From: an uncultured Bacilli bacterium
Lineage (GTDB): Bacteria; Bacillota_I; Bacilli_A; RF39; UBA660
NCBI GenBank assembly: GCA_934086145.1
Contig: CAKOHV010000006.1
Location: 6,180-70,179 of the forward strand
Reading direction: 5' to 3'
DNA: 64,000 nucleotides
A model generated the notes under the pieces. The model saw only the letters and a program-made list of their open reading frames with translations, searched no databases and was not told the DNA's origin. A program made the translations under genes and the position numbers. Positions 1 through 9,538 of the stretch are shown here, one piece after another; the stretch's first letter is position 1, and each line of letters begins with the position of its first letter.

Positions 1-31
1 AATATTATTAAATATTAAATATTATTATCAA

Positions 32-38
32 TTCGACA
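32..38 (-). promoter_or_regulatory. candidate 0A box upstream of spo0A
   Basis: The plus strand reads TTCGACA, which is TGTCGAA on the minus strand, a perfect match to the Spo0A-binding 0A box. It lies 32 bases upstream of a TATAAT at 70-75 that probably serves the spo0A-like gene. This suggests autoregulation. A seven-base match can occur by chance, so position is the main support. Confidence 0.5.
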
Positions 39-106
39 AATTAACACATAAATCCCAAAATTAAAACTTTATAATTTATAAAAAAGTAAAGGAAAGAGAA
101 TGGGTA

Positions 107-868
107 ATGAAGAAAGAAATTAAATTGTTGATTGTAGGAAGTATTGATGATGTATCTAAGCTTAAGCAATGCCTAACTAATCAAGGCACAGATATTATTA
201 TTAAATATGAAGCAAATGATTATAAAAAAGCATTAGAAATAATAAATGATAGTAAGAATGAAATTGATGCCATCCTTGTTGATGGAATGTTAGAAGGCCA
301 AAATGTTTTAGAACTTTTAACTAATTATAAAAATAAATGGTTATTGCAAAGAACCATAATAATCGATAATATTAAATTAGATTGTTATAATTTAACAAAT
401 TCGATGTATCAAATTTATAATATCATTCCAAAGAACTATAAAATATCAGATTTGGTATTGTTCTTAAATGAAATATCCGAAAAAAATCAAACTTATAATT
501 TTAAGAAAATGGATATTTATGATAAAATTTCTTACATGTTGAAGAAATTAGGAATAGCTCCTGATAAAAATGGTTTCCATTATTTACGTAAAGCTATCTA
601 TGAATGTTATAAAGATCCATCACTGTTAACTAGCATAACAAAACGTATATATCCGTTAGTTTCTAAGACTTTTGATAAAAAAGAAAGTTGTATCGAAAGA
701 TCTATGAGAAGCGCTATTGAAACGGGTTGGGATAGAGGCAATTACGAATATACTGCGGAATTATTTGCTAATTGTCTTGACTATTACAAGTCAAAACCTA
801 CTAATGGTGAATTCGTTGCCATAATAGTAGATAAATTATTATTAGAAGATGGAAAAGTTACTTATTAA
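107..868 (+). CDS. spo0A: Spo0A-like response regulator with degenerate receiver
   Basis: The product (253 aa) has a Spo0A-type C-terminal DNA-binding domain: residues from about 135 to the end follow the family closely, including the recognition-helix segment IERSMRSAIETGWDRGN and the terminal KPTNGEFVAIIVDKLLLE. Spo0A is the master regulator of sporulation and transition-state genes in Bacillota. The N-terminal receiver is poorly conserved: the acidic pair that binds Mg is replaced by Gly-Ser (about residues 11-12), Asp59 aligns with the phosphorylated Asp, and the usual LKP motif reads IPK. The start follows AAAGGAAAGAG at 88-98. A T-rich hairpin closes the gene. Phosphorylation control is therefore doubtful. 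Family assignment is firm; whether the organism sporulates cannot be judged here. Confidence 0.87.
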   Translation: MKKEIKLLIVGSIDDVSKLKQCLTNQGTDIIIKYEANDYKKALEIINDSKNEIDAILVDGMLEGQNVLELLTNYKNKWLLQRTIIIDNIKLDCYNLTNSMYQIYNIIPKNYKISDLVLFLNEISEKNQTYNFKKMDIYDKISYMLKKLGIAPDKNGFHYLRKAIYECYKDPSLLTSITKRIYPLVSKTFDKKESCIERSMRSAIETGWDRGNYEYTAELFANCLDYYKSKPTNGEFVAIIVDKLLLEDGKVTY

Positions 869-899
869 AAAAATTACAAGTTTTTTGTAATTTTTTTTT
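867..899 (+). terminator. intrinsic terminator of spo0A
   Basis: The stem AAAATTACAA / TTGTAATTTT with a five-base loop runs into a T tract directly after the spo0A stop. Confidence 0.8.
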
Positions 900-934
900 A
901 GTTATGCTATCCTATTAATAGGAGATTAGATAAA

Positions 935-2431
935 ATGAAAAAAATACTAACTATTATTTTAGATGGCTTAGGAATGCGCGAAGATATTTATGGTAACGCT
1001 GTTAAAAATGCCGGAATGAATAATTTTATAAATATATGGAATAATTATCCTCATTGTTTGCTAAAATCTTCAGGAACTAATGTTGGTCTTTCTGATAACG
1101 AAGCTGGTTTTAGTGAACTAAATCATAAAATAATTGGAGCTGGCCGTGATGTGAAAAATAGACATCAAATTATCGAAGAGGCCATAAATAGAAAAGCTCT
1201 TTCGAGGAATCCTCACCTTAATGAAATTGTTGATTACTTAAATACAACTGGTAAAAATATTCATTTGATTTTTCTAGTATCGCAAGATAGAATGTCTTCT
1301 GATGTAAAACACTTACAATATATTATAACCTTCTTAGAATCACGTAATATTTCTAATATATATATTGATTTAGTAGCTGATGGCCAAAATTCTGATAAAT
1401 ATTTTTTTTCCAAAATAATTCCATTAATTGAAAATAAGAATAAGTATGCTAAAATTTCTTCTATTTGTGGACTTTATTATGCTTTTGATAAAGATAAAAA
1501 TTATACCAAAACGGAAACTTATTATAAATTGTTAGTTAATGGTCATGGAGTAGCCACTCCTGATATTGCAAAAATTATTAACTTATGTTACAAAAAGGGG
1601 CTAACTGATGATTTTTTGCCGCCTATAAAAACAAATGAGTTTGTTCCTTTACAACAGAAAGATGTCGTATTCTTTTTAAACTATAGCCGCGATAATCAAG
1701 CTCAAATCTTAGAAAGTCTTGCTGACAAAGATTTCGAAAAATTTAAAATTACTAAATTATTTTTAAAAATATATAGTTTTTTTGAAATAAGCAATAAAGT
1801 CAAAATTCGTCCCTTATTTGAAGACCCAGTAATAAACAATACTATATGTGAATACATTGACCAATTAGGTTTAAATCAAGCTAAAATTGCAGAAAGTTTA
1901 AAAGAGGATTCTTTATTTTATTACTTTGATGGTGAAAAGAATATTTCGTTAACCAATTGTGATAACTATCTTATACCTTCACCGGTTGTTGATCATTTTG
2001 AAAAAAAACCAGAATTAAATGCGCTTGCTGTCGCTAAGGCGATCATAAAATGTATGGAAAATGATTACGATTTTATTATTGCCAATTTTGCTAATCCGGA
2101 TGTCCTAGGCCATACAGGAAATTATCAGGCAACGATAAATGGCTTGCAAGCAGTCGATGTTTGTTTAGGAAAAATTATTGAAGTAGCTAAAGATAATTTT
2201 TATAAGGTTGTTATTATAGGTAGTCATGGTAATGCTGATACTATCATTGATAGGGAAAATAATATTATAACTAAAAACACACTTAGTCCTGTTCCTTTTG
2301 TTATTTTGGATAAAAAAATAAAATTAAAGAATGGCAATTTAAAAAGTTTTGCTCCAACAATCCTTCAATACATGGATATTGCTTTGCCAAAAGAGATGAG
2401 AGAAACTGAATCTTTATTTGCTAATGATTAA
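935..2431 (+). CDS. gpmI: 2,3-bisphosphoglycerate-independent phosphoglycerate mutase-like protein (probably inactive paralogue)
   Basis: The product (498 aa, normal family length is about 510) belongs to the alkaline-phosphatase-fold iPGM family, which interconverts 3- and 2-phosphoglycerate in glycolysis. Seen: ILDGLG at 8-13 (Asp10 metal ligand), the nucleophile Ser60 in EAGFSELNH, and NFANPDVLGH at 384-393. Missing compared with the family: the TADHGN motif reads IIGSHGN (Asp to Ser at 430), the final metal-binding His before NPVPF is absent (KNTLSPVPF), and the GVHSH, DGRD and NFRPDRA substrate motifs read SSDVKHL, DGQN and NYSRDNQ. This looks like a full-length fold with much of the catalytic set lost. 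AGGAGA at 920-925 supports the start. The family call is sure; activity is doubtful. Confidence 0.78.
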   Translation: MKKILTIILDGLGMREDIYGNAVKNAGMNNFINIWNNYPHCLLKSSGTNVGLSDNEAGFSELNHKIIGAGRDVKNRHQIIEEAINRKALSRNPHLNEIVDYLNTTGKNIHLIFLVSQDRMSSDVKHLQYIITFLESRNISNIYIDLVADGQNSDKYFFSKIIPLIENKNKYAKISSICGLYYAFDKDKNYTKTETYYKLLVNGHGVATPDIAKIINLCYKKGLTDDFLPPIKTNEFVPLQQKDVVFFLNYSRDNQAQILESLADKDFEKFKITKLFLKIYSFFEISNKVKIRPLFEDPVINNTICEYIDQLGLNQAKIAESLKEDSLFYYFDGEKNISLTNCDNYLIPSPVVDHFEKKPELNALAVAKAIIKCMENDYDFIIANFANPDVLGHTGNYQATINGLQAVDVCLGKIIEVAKDNFYKVVIIGSHGNADTIIDRENNIITKNTLSPVPFVILDKKIKLKNGNLKSFAPTILQYMDIALPKEMRETESLFAND

Positions 2432-2433
2432 GT

Positions 2434-2468
2434 CAAGCTTTAACGTTTGTTGAATCTTGTCTTTTTTT
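2434..2468 (+). terminator. intrinsic terminator after the iPGM-like gene
   Basis: The stem CAAG-TTTAAC (2434-2444) pairs with GTTGAA-CTTG (2449-2459), with one U-G pair, then C and seven T. It separates this gene from the ribosomal promoter. Confidence 0.75.
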
Positions 2469-2490
2469 GTAAAAAAATGCATAAAAACGC

Positions 2491-2519
2491 TTGCTTTTAG
2501 TGATATTGTCTGCTATAAT
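2491..2519 (+). promoter_or_regulatory. S10 operon promoter
   Basis: TTGCTT (2491-2496), 17-base spacer, TGC-TATAAT (2511-2519): a near-consensus sigma-A promoter with extended -10. It probably drives the whole ribosomal superoperon, since no other strong promoter is seen before rplQ. Confidence 0.85.
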
Positions 2520-2525
2520 CAAACT

Positions 2526-2641
2526 CGTATGACTGCTTAGATGTGTGAGGTTGCCGATACACTAGGGGGAGTTGTAGGACAAAACCTAATCGGGGAATTC
2601 ATTCGGAGCGAGTCTATACTAGATATAGGCGAAGGGAGGAC
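2526..2641 (+). promoter_or_regulatory. structured 5' leader of the S10 operon
   Basis: About 115 transcribed bases precede rpsJ. They are richer in G and C than nearby intergenic DNA. A seven-pair hairpin (2612-2618 with 2624-2630, loop CTAGA) stands just before the AAGGGAGGA ribosome-binding site. In many bacteria the S10 leader is an r-protein autoregulatory site. That role is inferred here; I cannot assign the leader to a named RNA family by eye. Confidence 0.5.
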
Positions 2642-2647
2642 ATGCAA

Positions 2648-2953
2648 ATGTCAAGTAACAAAGTTCGTATTACTCTAAAAGCTTACGATCATAGAACTTT
2701 AGATCAAGCTTGCGGAAAGATAGTTGAAACTGTTAAAAGAACTGGGGGCGTAGTTGTTGGACCAGTACCTCTTCCTACAGAAGTAGAAAAGGTTACTGTT
2801 CTTAGAGCTGTACATAAATACAAAGACTCTAGAGAACAATTTGAAAGTCGTACTCATAAAAGATTAATCGACATAAAAAGCCCTACAAAGGAAACTGTTG
2901 ATGCATTAGCTCATTTGGATATTCCAAGTGGTGTTGCAATCACAATTAAATAA
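2648..2953 (+). CDS. rpsJ: 30S ribosomal protein S10
   Basis: S10 (101 aa) binds 16S rRNA in the head of the small subunit and doubles as the antitermination factor NusE. The N-terminus [15 protein letters not shown] and the RTHKRLIDI segment are family signatures. An upstream in-frame ATG at 2642 lies only two bases from the AGGGAGGA site (2633-2640). The ATG at 2648 has proper spacing and gives the usual N-terminus, so I start there. First gene of the superoperon. Confidence 0.97.
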   Translation: MSSNKVRITLKAYDHRTLDQACGKIVETVKRTGGVVVGPVPLPTEVEKVTVLRAVHKYKDSREQFESRTHKRLIDIKSPTKETVDALAHLDIPSGVAITIK

Positions 2954-2971
2954 TAAATGGAGGAAAAAGAT

Positions 2972-3730
2972 ATGAAAGGAATCTTAGGACGTAAAGTCGG
3001 AATGACTCAAGTTTTCACAAAAGAAGGAAAACTTATTCCTGTAACTGTCGTATCTGTTGAACCAAACGTTGTAACTCAAATCAAAACAACTGAAACTGAT
3101 GGTTACAATGCTGTTCAATTAGCAACAGTTGACAAGAAGACTAAAAACGCTAGTAAAGCAAGTATTGGTCATACCAAGAAAGCAAACACAAATCCTAAGC
3201 GCTACTTAAAAGAAATTAAAAACCTTGAAGGTACTTATAGCTTAGGAGATACAATTAACGCTGACATATTCTCTGCTGGCGAATATGTTGATGTTACTGG
3301 AACAAGCAAAGGTCATGGAACTCAAGGTGTAATCAAACGTTGGAATCAATCAAGAGGACCTATGGCTCACGGATCTCGTTATCACAGAAGACCAGGTTCA
3401 ATGGGAACAATGAGACCAATGCGTGTTCTTAAAGGTAAGAAATTACCAGGACATATGGGTGTTGAAACTACAACAATTCAAAACTTAGAAATTATAGAAG
3501 TTAACGCTAATGAAAATTATATTTTAGTAAGCGGAAATATTCCAGGTGCAAAACAATCTTTAGTTTTTATCAAATCAGCCGTTAAAAAACATGAAAATGC
3601 TGAAGTAAAAGAAATACTTGAGTATGAAAATGAAACTGTTGTTGATGAAGTTGTAGAAGATACTACAGCTAACACTGCTGAAGAACCAGTAGTAGAAGCT
3701 CAAAAAGAAAACCAAGAGGAAAGTAAGTAA
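2972..3730 (+). CDS. rplC: 50S ribosomal protein L3
   Basis: L3 (252 aa) is an early-assembly protein near the peptidyl-transferase centre. [15 protein letters not shown] is the canonical start, placed eight bases after GGAGG (2959-2963); an upstream ATG at 2957 overlaps that site and is rejected. The [12 protein letters not shown] loop is intact. The protein is about 40 residues longer than typical L3 because of an acidic Glu/Val-rich tail from about residue 205, a lineage-specific extension. Confidence 0.97.
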   Translation: MKGILGRKVGMTQVFTKEGKLIPVTVVSVEPNVVTQIKTTETDGYNAVQLATVDKKTKNASKASIGHTKKANTNPKRYLKEIKNLEGTYSLGDTINADIFSAGEYVDVTGTSKGHGTQGVIKRWNQSRGPMAHGSRYHRRPGSMGTMRPMRVLKGKKLPGHMGVETTTIQNLEIIEVNANENYILVSGNIPGAKQSLVFIKSAVKKHENAEVKEILEYENETVVDEVVEDTTANTAEEPVVEAQKENQEESK

Positions 3731-3751
3731 TTACTTAGAAAGGTGATCTAA

Positions 3752-4375
3752 ATGGCAAAAATACAATTAATTAATAAAAAAGGCGAAAAACTAAAAGATA
3801 TTACATTAGCAGATAATGTATGGAATGTTGAAGCTAATGATATTGTTTTGAAAAAAGCAATAGATTTACAATTAGCAGCTACAAGACAAGGTACAGCTAA
3901 AACTAAAACTCGTTCTGAAGTTTCTGGTGGTGGAAGAAAACCTTGGAGACAAAAAGGAACTGGTAGAGCTCGTCAAGGTTCTATTCGTGCTACACAATGG
4001 CGTGGCGGTGGAATTTCAGGTGGCGTAACACCAAGAGATTACACTTTCCAAATTAACAAAAAAGAAAGAGCTCTTGCTTTAAAAAGTGCTTTATCTTATA
4101 AATATCAAGCAAATGAATTAGTAGTAGTTGATAACATAAGCTTAGATGATTTAAAAACTAAGACAGTAAAAGATATTATTTCTACCCTTAAATTAAATGG
4201 TAAAGTTTTATTCGTTACTGGTGAAGAAAATGAAAATCTATACTTAGCAACAAGAAACCTAGGTTATGTTTACAATATACAAGCAAACGAAATAAATTGT
4301 TATGACTTAATCAACGCAGATGTAGTTGTTTGCGATGAAAAAGCAATCGAAGTAATTGAAGGGGGACTTAAATAA
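3752..4375 (+). CDS. rplD: 50S ribosomal protein L4
   Basis: L4 (207 aa) lines the polypeptide exit tunnel. The extended loop [16 protein letters not shown] is seen at about residues 60-75, followed by the C-terminal fold. The start is preceded by AGAAAGGTG. The stop overlaps the next start by one base (TAATG), implying translational coupling to rplW. In E. coli L4 represses its own operon; whether it acts on the leader here is unknown. Confidence 0.97.
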   Translation: MAKIQLINKKGEKLKDITLADNVWNVEANDIVLKKAIDLQLAATRQGTAKTKTRSEVSGGGRKPWRQKGTGRARQGSIRATQWRGGGISGGVTPRDYTFQINKKERALALKSALSYKYQANELVVVDNISLDDLKTKTVKDIISTLKLNGKVLFVTGEENENLYLATRNLGYVYNIQANEINCYDLINADVVVCDEKAIEVIEGGLK

Positions 4376-4650
4376 TGAAAGATTATACTGATATTATTAT
4401 TGCACCTGTAATTACAGAAAAGTCAGCAGCAGCAGCTGAAAAGAATGTTTACACATTTAAAGTGGCTAGCGAAGCTAATAAAATTGAAATCAAAAAGGCT
4501 ATCGAAGAAGCTTTTGGTGTTAAAGTAGAAAAAGTAAATACTCTTAATACTAAATCAAAAGCAAAAAGAGTTGGTAGATATACAGGAAAAACTCAAACCT
4601 ATAAAAAAGCTATTGTAACTCTTAAAGATGGCGAAAAAATAGAATTATAA
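4375..4650 (+). CDS. rplW: 50S ribosomal protein L23
   Basis: L23 (91 aa) sits at the tunnel exit and docks SRP and trigger factor. The [10 protein letters not shown]-terminus and the KVEKVNTLN and [17 protein letters not shown] segments match the family at normal length. Its start codon overlaps the rplD stop. Confidence 0.96.
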   Translation: MKDYTDIIIAPVITEKSAAAAEKNVYTFKVASEANKIEIKKAIEEAFGVKVEKVNTLNTKSKAKRVGRYTGKTQTYKKAIVTLKDGEKIEL

Positions 4651-4666
4651 GAAGGAGAGAAGAATA

Positions 4667-5497
4667 ATGGCTATAAAAAAATATAAACCAACTACTAATG
4701 GACGTCGTGGAATGACTACTTTAGCAAATACAGAAATAACAACTTCTACTCCTGAAAAATCATTACTTGTTTCAAATTCAAAATCAGGAGGAAGAAACAA
4801 TCAAGGTAAATTGACAGTACGCCATATTGGTGGTGGAGCAAAAAGAAAATACAGAATCATCGATTTTAAGAGAAATAAAACTGATGTAACTGGTAGAGTT
4901 GCTACAATCGAATATGATCCAAATCGTAATGCTAACATCGCTTTAATCAATTATAGAGATGGCGAAAAGAAATATATTATAGCTCCAAAAGATTTGAAGG
5001 TTGGAACTATAATTGAATCAGGAGAAAATGCTGATATTAAAATTGGTAATGCATTACCATTAAAAAATATCCCAGTTGGTACAACAATACATTGTATTGA
5101 AGTTCAACCTGGTAAAGGAGCTGCATTATGCCGTTCTGCTGGAACTAGTGCTCAAATCTTAGGTCGTGAAGACAAATATGTTTTAATCAGATTACAATCT
5201 GGTGAAACAAGAAAAGTACTAGGAACTTGCTTTGCTACAATTGGTGTTGTAGGAAATGAAGATTACGAATTAGTTAACTTAGGAAAAGCTGGTCGTACTC
5301 GTCATTTAGGTATCAGACCAACAAACAGAGGTTCTGTAATGAACCCTAATGACCATCCACATGGTGGTGGTGAAGGACGTACTCCAGTTGGACGTAAGTC
5401 ACCAATGACACCTTGGGGTAAAAAGGCTATGGGCGTTAAGACTAGAAGCTCTAAAAACAAATCAAACAAGCTAATTGTTAGTCGTAAACAAAAATAG
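4667..5497 (+). CDS. rplB: 50S ribosomal protein L2
   Basis: L2 (276 aa) is a core 23S rRNA-binding protein needed for subunit joining and peptidyl transfer. The N-terminus [16 protein letters not shown] and the C-terminal [14 protein letters not shown] and SPMTPWG motifs are conserved. The start follows GAAGGAGAG. Confidence 0.97.
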   Translation: MAIKKYKPTTNGRRGMTTLANTEITTSTPEKSLLVSNSKSGGRNNQGKLTVRHIGGGAKRKYRIIDFKRNKTDVTGRVATIEYDPNRNANIALINYRDGEKKYIIAPKDLKVGTIIESGENADIKIGNALPLKNIPVGTTIHCIEVQPGKGAALCRSAGTSAQILGREDKYVLIRLQSGETRKVLGTCFATIGVVGNEDYELVNLGKAGRTRHLGIRPTNRGSVMNPNDHPHGGGEGRTPVGRKSPMTPWGKKAMGVKTRSSKNKSNKLIVSRKQK

Positions 5498-5509
5498 GAG
5501 GAAATAATA

Positions 5510-5773
5510 ATGGCAAGAAGTTTAAAAAAAGGACCTTACGTATTTGATAGATTGTTAAAAAAGGTTCAAGAATTAAATAAAAATAATAAAAAAGAAGTTA
5601 TTAAAACTTGGTCTCGTCGTTCAACTATTTATCCTGATTTTATCGGACACACAATAGCTGTTCATAATGGAAAAGATTTTATTCCAGTATATATAACTGA
5701 AGATATGGTTGGACACAAACTAGGAGAATTTGCTTTAACTCGTAAATTCGGTGGCCACGCTGGACAAAAGTAG
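5510..5773 (+). CDS. rpsS: 30S ribosomal protein S19
   Basis: S19 (87 aa) lies in the 30S head and contacts the A-site tRNA region with S13. [16 protein letters not shown] and [15 protein letters not shown] are signatures. AGGAGG precedes the start. Confidence 0.97.
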   Translation: MARSLKKGPYVFDRLLKKVQELNKNNKKEVIKTWSRRSTIYPDFIGHTIAVHNGKDFIPVYITEDMVGHKLGEFALTRKFGGHAGQK

Positions 5774-5789
5774 GAAGGGAGAATAAGTA

Positions 5790-6134
5790 ATGGAAGCATA
5801 TGCAATACATAAAGGTGCTATCATAGCACCACGTAAAGCTAGAATGACTTTAGACCTTATTAGAGGTAAAGATGTAGAAACTGCACAAGGAATTTTAGCA
5901 AATACAAACACAAAAGCAAGTAGATTAATTTCAAAAGTATTAAATTCTGCAATTGCTAATGCTGTTAATAATAATGGCGCAAAAGAATCTGATCTTATTG
6001 TCTCTGAATGCTATATAAACCCTGGACAAGTTTTAAAAAGAATAAAATTTGGCTCAAGAACAAAAGTTGATAGAAGAGATAAAAGAACAAGTCATATTAC
6101 TGTAAAAGTATCTGATAATAAGGAGGCTAAATAG
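5790..6134 (+). CDS. rplV: 50S ribosomal protein L22
   Basis: L22 (114 aa) lines the exit tunnel next to L4. Normal length; the beta-hairpin tip region [18 protein letters not shown] is seen. The ribosome-binding site for rpsC (AAGGAGG, 6120-6126) is inside its last codons. Confidence 0.96.
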   Translation: MEAYAIHKGAIIAPRKARMTLDLIRGKDVETAQGILANTNTKASRLISKVLNSAIANAVNNNGAKESDLIVSECYINPGQVLKRIKFGSRTKVDRRDKRTSHITVKVSDNKEAK

Positions 6135-6135
6135 T

Positions 6136-6816
6136 ATGGGACAAAAAGTCAATCCAAAAGGTCTTAGAATTGGCGTAAATAAAGATTGGGAAGCTAATTG
6201 GTTTGCTGATAAAAAAGATTTTGGTATTTTATTAAATAAAGATGACAAAATCAGAAAATATATCGCTAAAAAAATGAAAGACGCTGCAGTTGCTCAAGTT
6301 GTTATTGAAAGAACTGCAAAAAGAACAGAAGTTAAAATATATACTGCTAAACCTGGTATTATTATCGGACGTGGCGGAGAAGATATTGAAAAATTAAGAA
6401 ATGAATTAAAGAAATTAGTAGATGAAGAAATCTATGTATCTATAATCGAAGTAAAAAATCCTGATTTAAGTGCAAAATTAGTAGCTGATCAAATTGCTAG
6501 TCAAATTGAAGCTAGAGCTCCATTTAGAAGTGCTCAAAAAAGAGCTATTAGAAACACTATGAAAGCAGGAGCAAAAGGAATTAAAACATCTGTATCTGGA
6601 AGATTAGGCGGTGCTGAAATGGCTCGTGCTGAAGGATATACAGAAGGTACTGTTCCACTTCATACAATTCGTGCTGATGTTGATTATGCAATAAGTGAAG
6701 CTAATACAACTTATGGAAAAATCGGCGTTAAAGTATGGATTTACAAAGGTGAAATTCTTCCTACTAAAAAAGTGACGAAGGGAGATGTTACAAATGTTGA
6801 TGCCAAAAAGAACTAA
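6136..6816 (+). CDS. rpsC: 30S ribosomal protein S3
   Basis: S3 (226 aa) forms part of the mRNA entry helicase of the 30S subunit. [13 protein letters not shown] is canonical; the KH domain carries the GRGG loop ([15 protein letters not shown]). The start is one base after the rplV stop. The last 23 bases overlap rplP in another frame. Confidence 0.97.
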   Translation: MGQKVNPKGLRIGVNKDWEANWFADKKDFGILLNKDDKIRKYIAKKMKDAAVAQVVIERTAKRTEVKIYTAKPGIIIGRGGEDIEKLRNELKKLVDEEIYVSIIEVKNPDLSAKLVADQIASQIEARAPFRSAQKRAIRNTMKAGAKGIKTSVSGRLGGAEMARAEGYTEGTVPLHTIRADVDYAISEANTTYGKIGVKVWIYKGEILPTKKVTKGDVTNVDAKKN

Positions 6817-7228
6817 ATATCGTAAGTCACATCGTAGACCATACGATGGCCGTGCTAAAGGTAATACTGAATTACATTTTGGTGATTATGGTTTAGTAGC
6901 TTGCGAAGGTGCTTGGGTTACTGCTCAACAAATCGAAGCTGCTCGTATTGCGATGAATCGTTACATGAAACGTGGCGGAAAAGTTTGGATTAACATTTTC
7001 CCTGATATGCCTTTAACTAAAAAAGCTTTAGGTGTTCGTCAAGGAAAAGGAAAAGGCAGCGTTGAAGGTTACGTTGCTGTTGTTAAAAAAGGCAAAATAA
7101 TGTTTGAAGTTGGCGAAGTTACTGAAGACATCGCTAAAGAAGCTTTAAGATTAGCTTCACATAAATTGCCAATAAAATGTAAATTTGTTAAAAAAGAAGT
7201 TAAAGGTGGTGAATCTAATGAAGGTTAG
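6794..7228 (+). CDS. rplP: 50S ribosomal protein L16
   Basis: L16 (144 aa) supports the A-site tRNA elbow and the peptidyl-transferase centre. [14 protein letters not shown] is the canonical start, nine bases after AAGGGAG (6778-6784). An ATG at 6785 abuts that site and is rejected. Start lies within the 3' end of rpsC. Confidence 0.96.
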   Translation: MLMPKRTKYRKSHRRPYDGRAKGNTELHFGDYGLVACEGAWVTAQQIEAARIAMNRYMKRGGKVWINIFPDMPLTKKALGVRQGKGKGSVEGYVAVVKKGKIMFEVGEVTEDIAKEALRLASHKLPIKCKFVKKEVKGGESNEG

Positions 7229-7436
7229 TGAAGTAATGAAAGAACTTAGAGCTCTATCTAACGAAGAGTTAGAAACAAAAATTAAAGAATCTAAAAAAGA
7301 ATTATTTGATTTAAGATTACAACAATCAACTGGTTCATTAGAAAAATCATCAAGAGTTCGTGAATTAAGAAAAAATGTTGCTAGAATGAATACAATTCTA
7401 AGTGAAAGAAAAATTGAAAATGGAGGCGAAGAATAA
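7218..7436 (+). CDS. rpmC: 50S ribosomal protein L29
   Basis: L29 (72 aa) is a helical-hairpin protein near the tunnel exit. [18 protein letters not shown] and the [11 protein letters not shown] segment match the family. I start at 7218 after AGGTGG; a longer frame from 7185 would run through rplP and is not supported. It overlaps rplP by 11 bases and rpsQ by one. Confidence 0.94.
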   Translation: MKVSEVMKELRALSNEELETKIKESKKELFDLRLQQSTGSLEKSSRVRELRKNVARMNTILSERKIENGGEE

Positions 7437-7696
7437 TGGAAGAAACTAAGAAAACATCATTAGTAGGTAAAGTTGTAAGTGCTAAAAACGACAAAACTAT
7501 TACCGTTCTAGTTGAAACATATAAAAAGCATCCACTTTATGGTAAAAGAGTTAAATATTCAAAAAAATATACAGCTCATGATGAATTAAACAAAGCTAAA
7601 GAAGGAGATACAGTTAGAATAACTAGTACAAGACCATTATCTAAAACTAAGAGATATGAACTTGCTGAAGTATTAGTTGAGGCTGTAATTCTATAG
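7436..7696 (+). CDS. rpsQ: 30S ribosomal protein S17
   Basis: S17 (86 aa) is an OB-fold primary binder of 16S rRNA. The segments [27 protein letters not shown] and [16 protein letters not shown], taken in part, are typical. The start overlaps the rpmC stop (TAATG). Confidence 0.95.
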   Translation: MEETKKTSLVGKVVSAKNDKTITVLVETYKKHPLYGKRVKYSKKYTAHDELNKAKEGDTVRITSTRPLSKTKRYELAEVLVEAVIL

Positions 7697-7707
7697 GAGG
7701 TATCATT

Positions 7708-8076
7708 ATGGTAATGCAAGAAACAAAACTTAAAGTTGCTGATAACTCAGGAGCTCGTGAATTACTTGTTATCAAAGTAGTTGGCGGAAGTAAAGTAAAA
7801 AGCGGTAACATTGGTGATATCGTTATTGGAACAGTAAAAAAAGCTATTCCTAATAGTAATATTCCAAAAGGAAAAGTTGTAAAAGCAGTAATCGTAAGAA
7901 CAGTACAAGGTGTAAGAAGAGCTGATGGTTCATACATTAAATTTGATGACAATGCATGCGTTTTAATTAAAGAAGACAAGAGTCCAATCGGAACAAGAGT
8001 ATTAGGACCTGTTGCTCGTGAACTACGTGAAAAAGAATTCACTAAGATAGTTTCATTAGCACCTGAAGTATTATAG
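7708..8076 (+). CDS. rplN: 50S ribosomal protein L14
   Basis: L14 (122 aa, exactly the usual length) forms an intersubunit bridge. [18 protein letters not shown] is the family signature. GGAGG (7696-7700) is seven bases before ATG 7708; ATG 7714 is a less likely alternative. Confidence 0.97.
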   Translation: MVMQETKLKVADNSGARELLVIKVVGGSKVKSGNIGDIVIGTVKKAIPNSNIPKGKVVKAVIVRTVQGVRRADGSYIKFDDNACVLIKEDKSPIGTRVLGPVARELREKEFTKIVSLAPEVL

Positions 8077-8086
8077 GAGGCACTAT

Positions 8087-8356
8087 ATGAAAGTTAAAGT
8101 TGGAGATAAAGTATTAGTAATTGCTGGAAAAGATAAAGGCAAAACTGGTAGCATAACTAAAACGCTAAAAGACAAAGACAAAGTTGTAGTTGAAGGCGTT
8201 AATATCGTTAAAAAGCATGTAAAACCAAATAGAATGAATGAAGTTGGATCAATCGTTGAGGTTGAAGCTCCAATTCATGTATCAAATGTAAAAAAAGTAG
8301 AAACAGAAGCAAAAACTGCAAAAACAACAAAAAAATCAGAAAAGAAAGCTAGTTAG
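8087..8356 (+). CDS. rplX: 50S ribosomal protein L24
   Basis: L24 (89 aa) starts 50S assembly. The KOW motif [17 protein letters not shown] is at the N-terminus. It is somewhat shorter than usual and ends in a Lys/Thr-rich tail from about residue 70, so the distal part of the domain looks reduced. Confidence 0.94.
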   Translation: MKVKVGDKVLVIAGKDKGKTGSITKTLKDKDKVVVEGVNIVKKHVKPNRMNEVGSIVEVEAPIHVSNVKKVETEAKTAKTTKKSEKKAS

Positions 8357-8367
8357 TAGGTGAATAT

Positions 8368-8907
8368 ATGAGTACTTTTAAAAAATTATATAACGAAGAA
8401 ATAACTGACAGCCTTATGAAAAAATTTAACTATTCATCTAAAATGGAAATTCCTAAATTGGAAAAAATAGTTATTAACATGGGTGTTGGTGAAGCTGCTC
8501 ACGATTCAAAATTCATCGAAGCAGCTGTAAAAGATTTGGAATTAATTGCTGGACAAAAACCTGTTGTAACAAAAGCTCGTAAATCAATAGCTGGCTTTAA
8601 ATTAAGAGAAGGTCAAGTAATTGGAGCCAAAGTTACATTACGTGGCGAAAATATGTACAACTTTATGGAAAAACTAATCAAAGTTGCACTTCCACGCGTT
8701 AGGGACTTTAGAGGAGTTTCTAAGAATGCGTTTGATGGAAAAGGTAATTATACATTAGGAATTAAAGAACAAATTATATTTCCAGAAATCGAATATGATC
8801 AAGTACTAAAAGTAAGAGGTATGGATATCGTATTTGTTACTACAGCAAAAACAAATGAAGAAGCTTTCGAATTACTTAATGGATTCGGAATGCCATTTAG
8901 AAAGTAG
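8368..8907 (+). CDS. rplE: 50S ribosomal protein L5
   Basis: L5 (179 aa) binds 5S rRNA and contacts P-site t[40 protein letters not shown] (in part) and [11 protein letters not shown] are conserved, at normal length. Confidence 0.97.
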   Translation: MSTFKKLYNEEITDSLMKKFNYSSKMEIPKLEKIVINMGVGEAAHDSKFIEAAVKDLELIAGQKPVVTKARKSIAGFKLREGQVIGAKVTLRGENMYNFMEKLIKVALPRVRDFRGVSKNAFDGKGNYTLGIKEQIIFPEIEYDQVLKVRGMDIVFVTTAKTNEEAFELLNGFGMPFRK

Positions 8908-8926
8908 ATAGAGGAGGAAAATATTT

Positions 8927-9112
8927 ATGGCAAAGACAAGTTTAAAAGTAAAACAACAAAGAGCTCCAAAATTCAAGTCAAGAGCTTATACTCGTTGCGA
9001 AAGATGTGGACGTCCTCATGGAGTTCTACGTAAATATAAATTATGCCGTATTTGCTTTAGAGAAATGGCAAATAATGGTCAAATCCCTGGTGTTAAGAAA
9101 TCAAGTTGGTAG
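8927..9112 (+). CDS. rpsN: 30S ribosomal protein S14, zinc-binding type
   Basis: This 61-aa S14 carries Cys24, Cys27, Cys40 and Cys43 (CERC...CRIC), the zinc-ribbon form that is standard in spc operons of low-GC Gram-positives. AGAGGAGG precedes the start. Confidence 0.97.
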   Translation: MAKTSLKVKQQRAPKFKSRAYTRCERCGRPHGVLRKYKLCRICFREMANNGQIPGVKKSSW

Positions 9113-9130
9113 AAAGGAGGAATTTAGACT

Positions 9131-9526
9131 ATGGTTGGAGATAGAATAGCAGATATGCTTACAAGAATTCGTAATGCAAATCAAATGAAATATGAAACAG
9201 TTGAGGTTTTAGGTTCAAAAATGACTTTAGGAATTGCTGAAATTCTAAAACGTGAAGGTTATATTGTAGATTACAAATATGAAAAAAATATTAAAGGTGA
9301 TAAATTAACTTTAACTCTAAAATATGGCGAAAAGAAAGAAAGAGTTATTACAGGTTTGAAAAGAATTTCAAAATCTGGATTACGTGTCTATGCCAAAAGT
9401 GATGAAATTCCTCGTGTACTTAACGGTTTAGGAATTGCAATCATTTCAACTTCAAAAGGATTAATGACAGATAAAGAAGCTCGTGAAGCTGGTCTAGGAG
9501 GAGAAGTACTTGCCTATATTTGGTAA
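9131..9526 (+). CDS. rpsH: 30S ribosomal protein S8
   Basis: S8 (131 aa) binds the central 16S domain and in E. coli represses the spc operon. [14 protein letters not shown] and the C-terminal [20 protein letters not shown] are signatures. AAAGGAGG precedes the start. Confidence 0.97.
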   Translation: MVGDRIADMLTRIRNANQMKYETVEVLGSKMTLGIAEILKREGYIVDYKYEKNIKGDKLTLTLKYGEKKERVITGLKRISKSGLRVYAKSDEIPRVLNGLGIAIISTSKGLMTDKEAREAGLGGEVLAYIW

Positions 9527-9538
9527 GGAAACAATATT

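Noticed and set aside
7647..8042. Open frames on the minus strand inside the ribosomal operon (also near 6054-6248, 9514-9714, 11798-11980, 12350-12616)
   Set aside because: They lie antisense to certain ribosomal genes, lack ribosome-binding sites and read as Ser/Leu/Ile-rich shadow protein.
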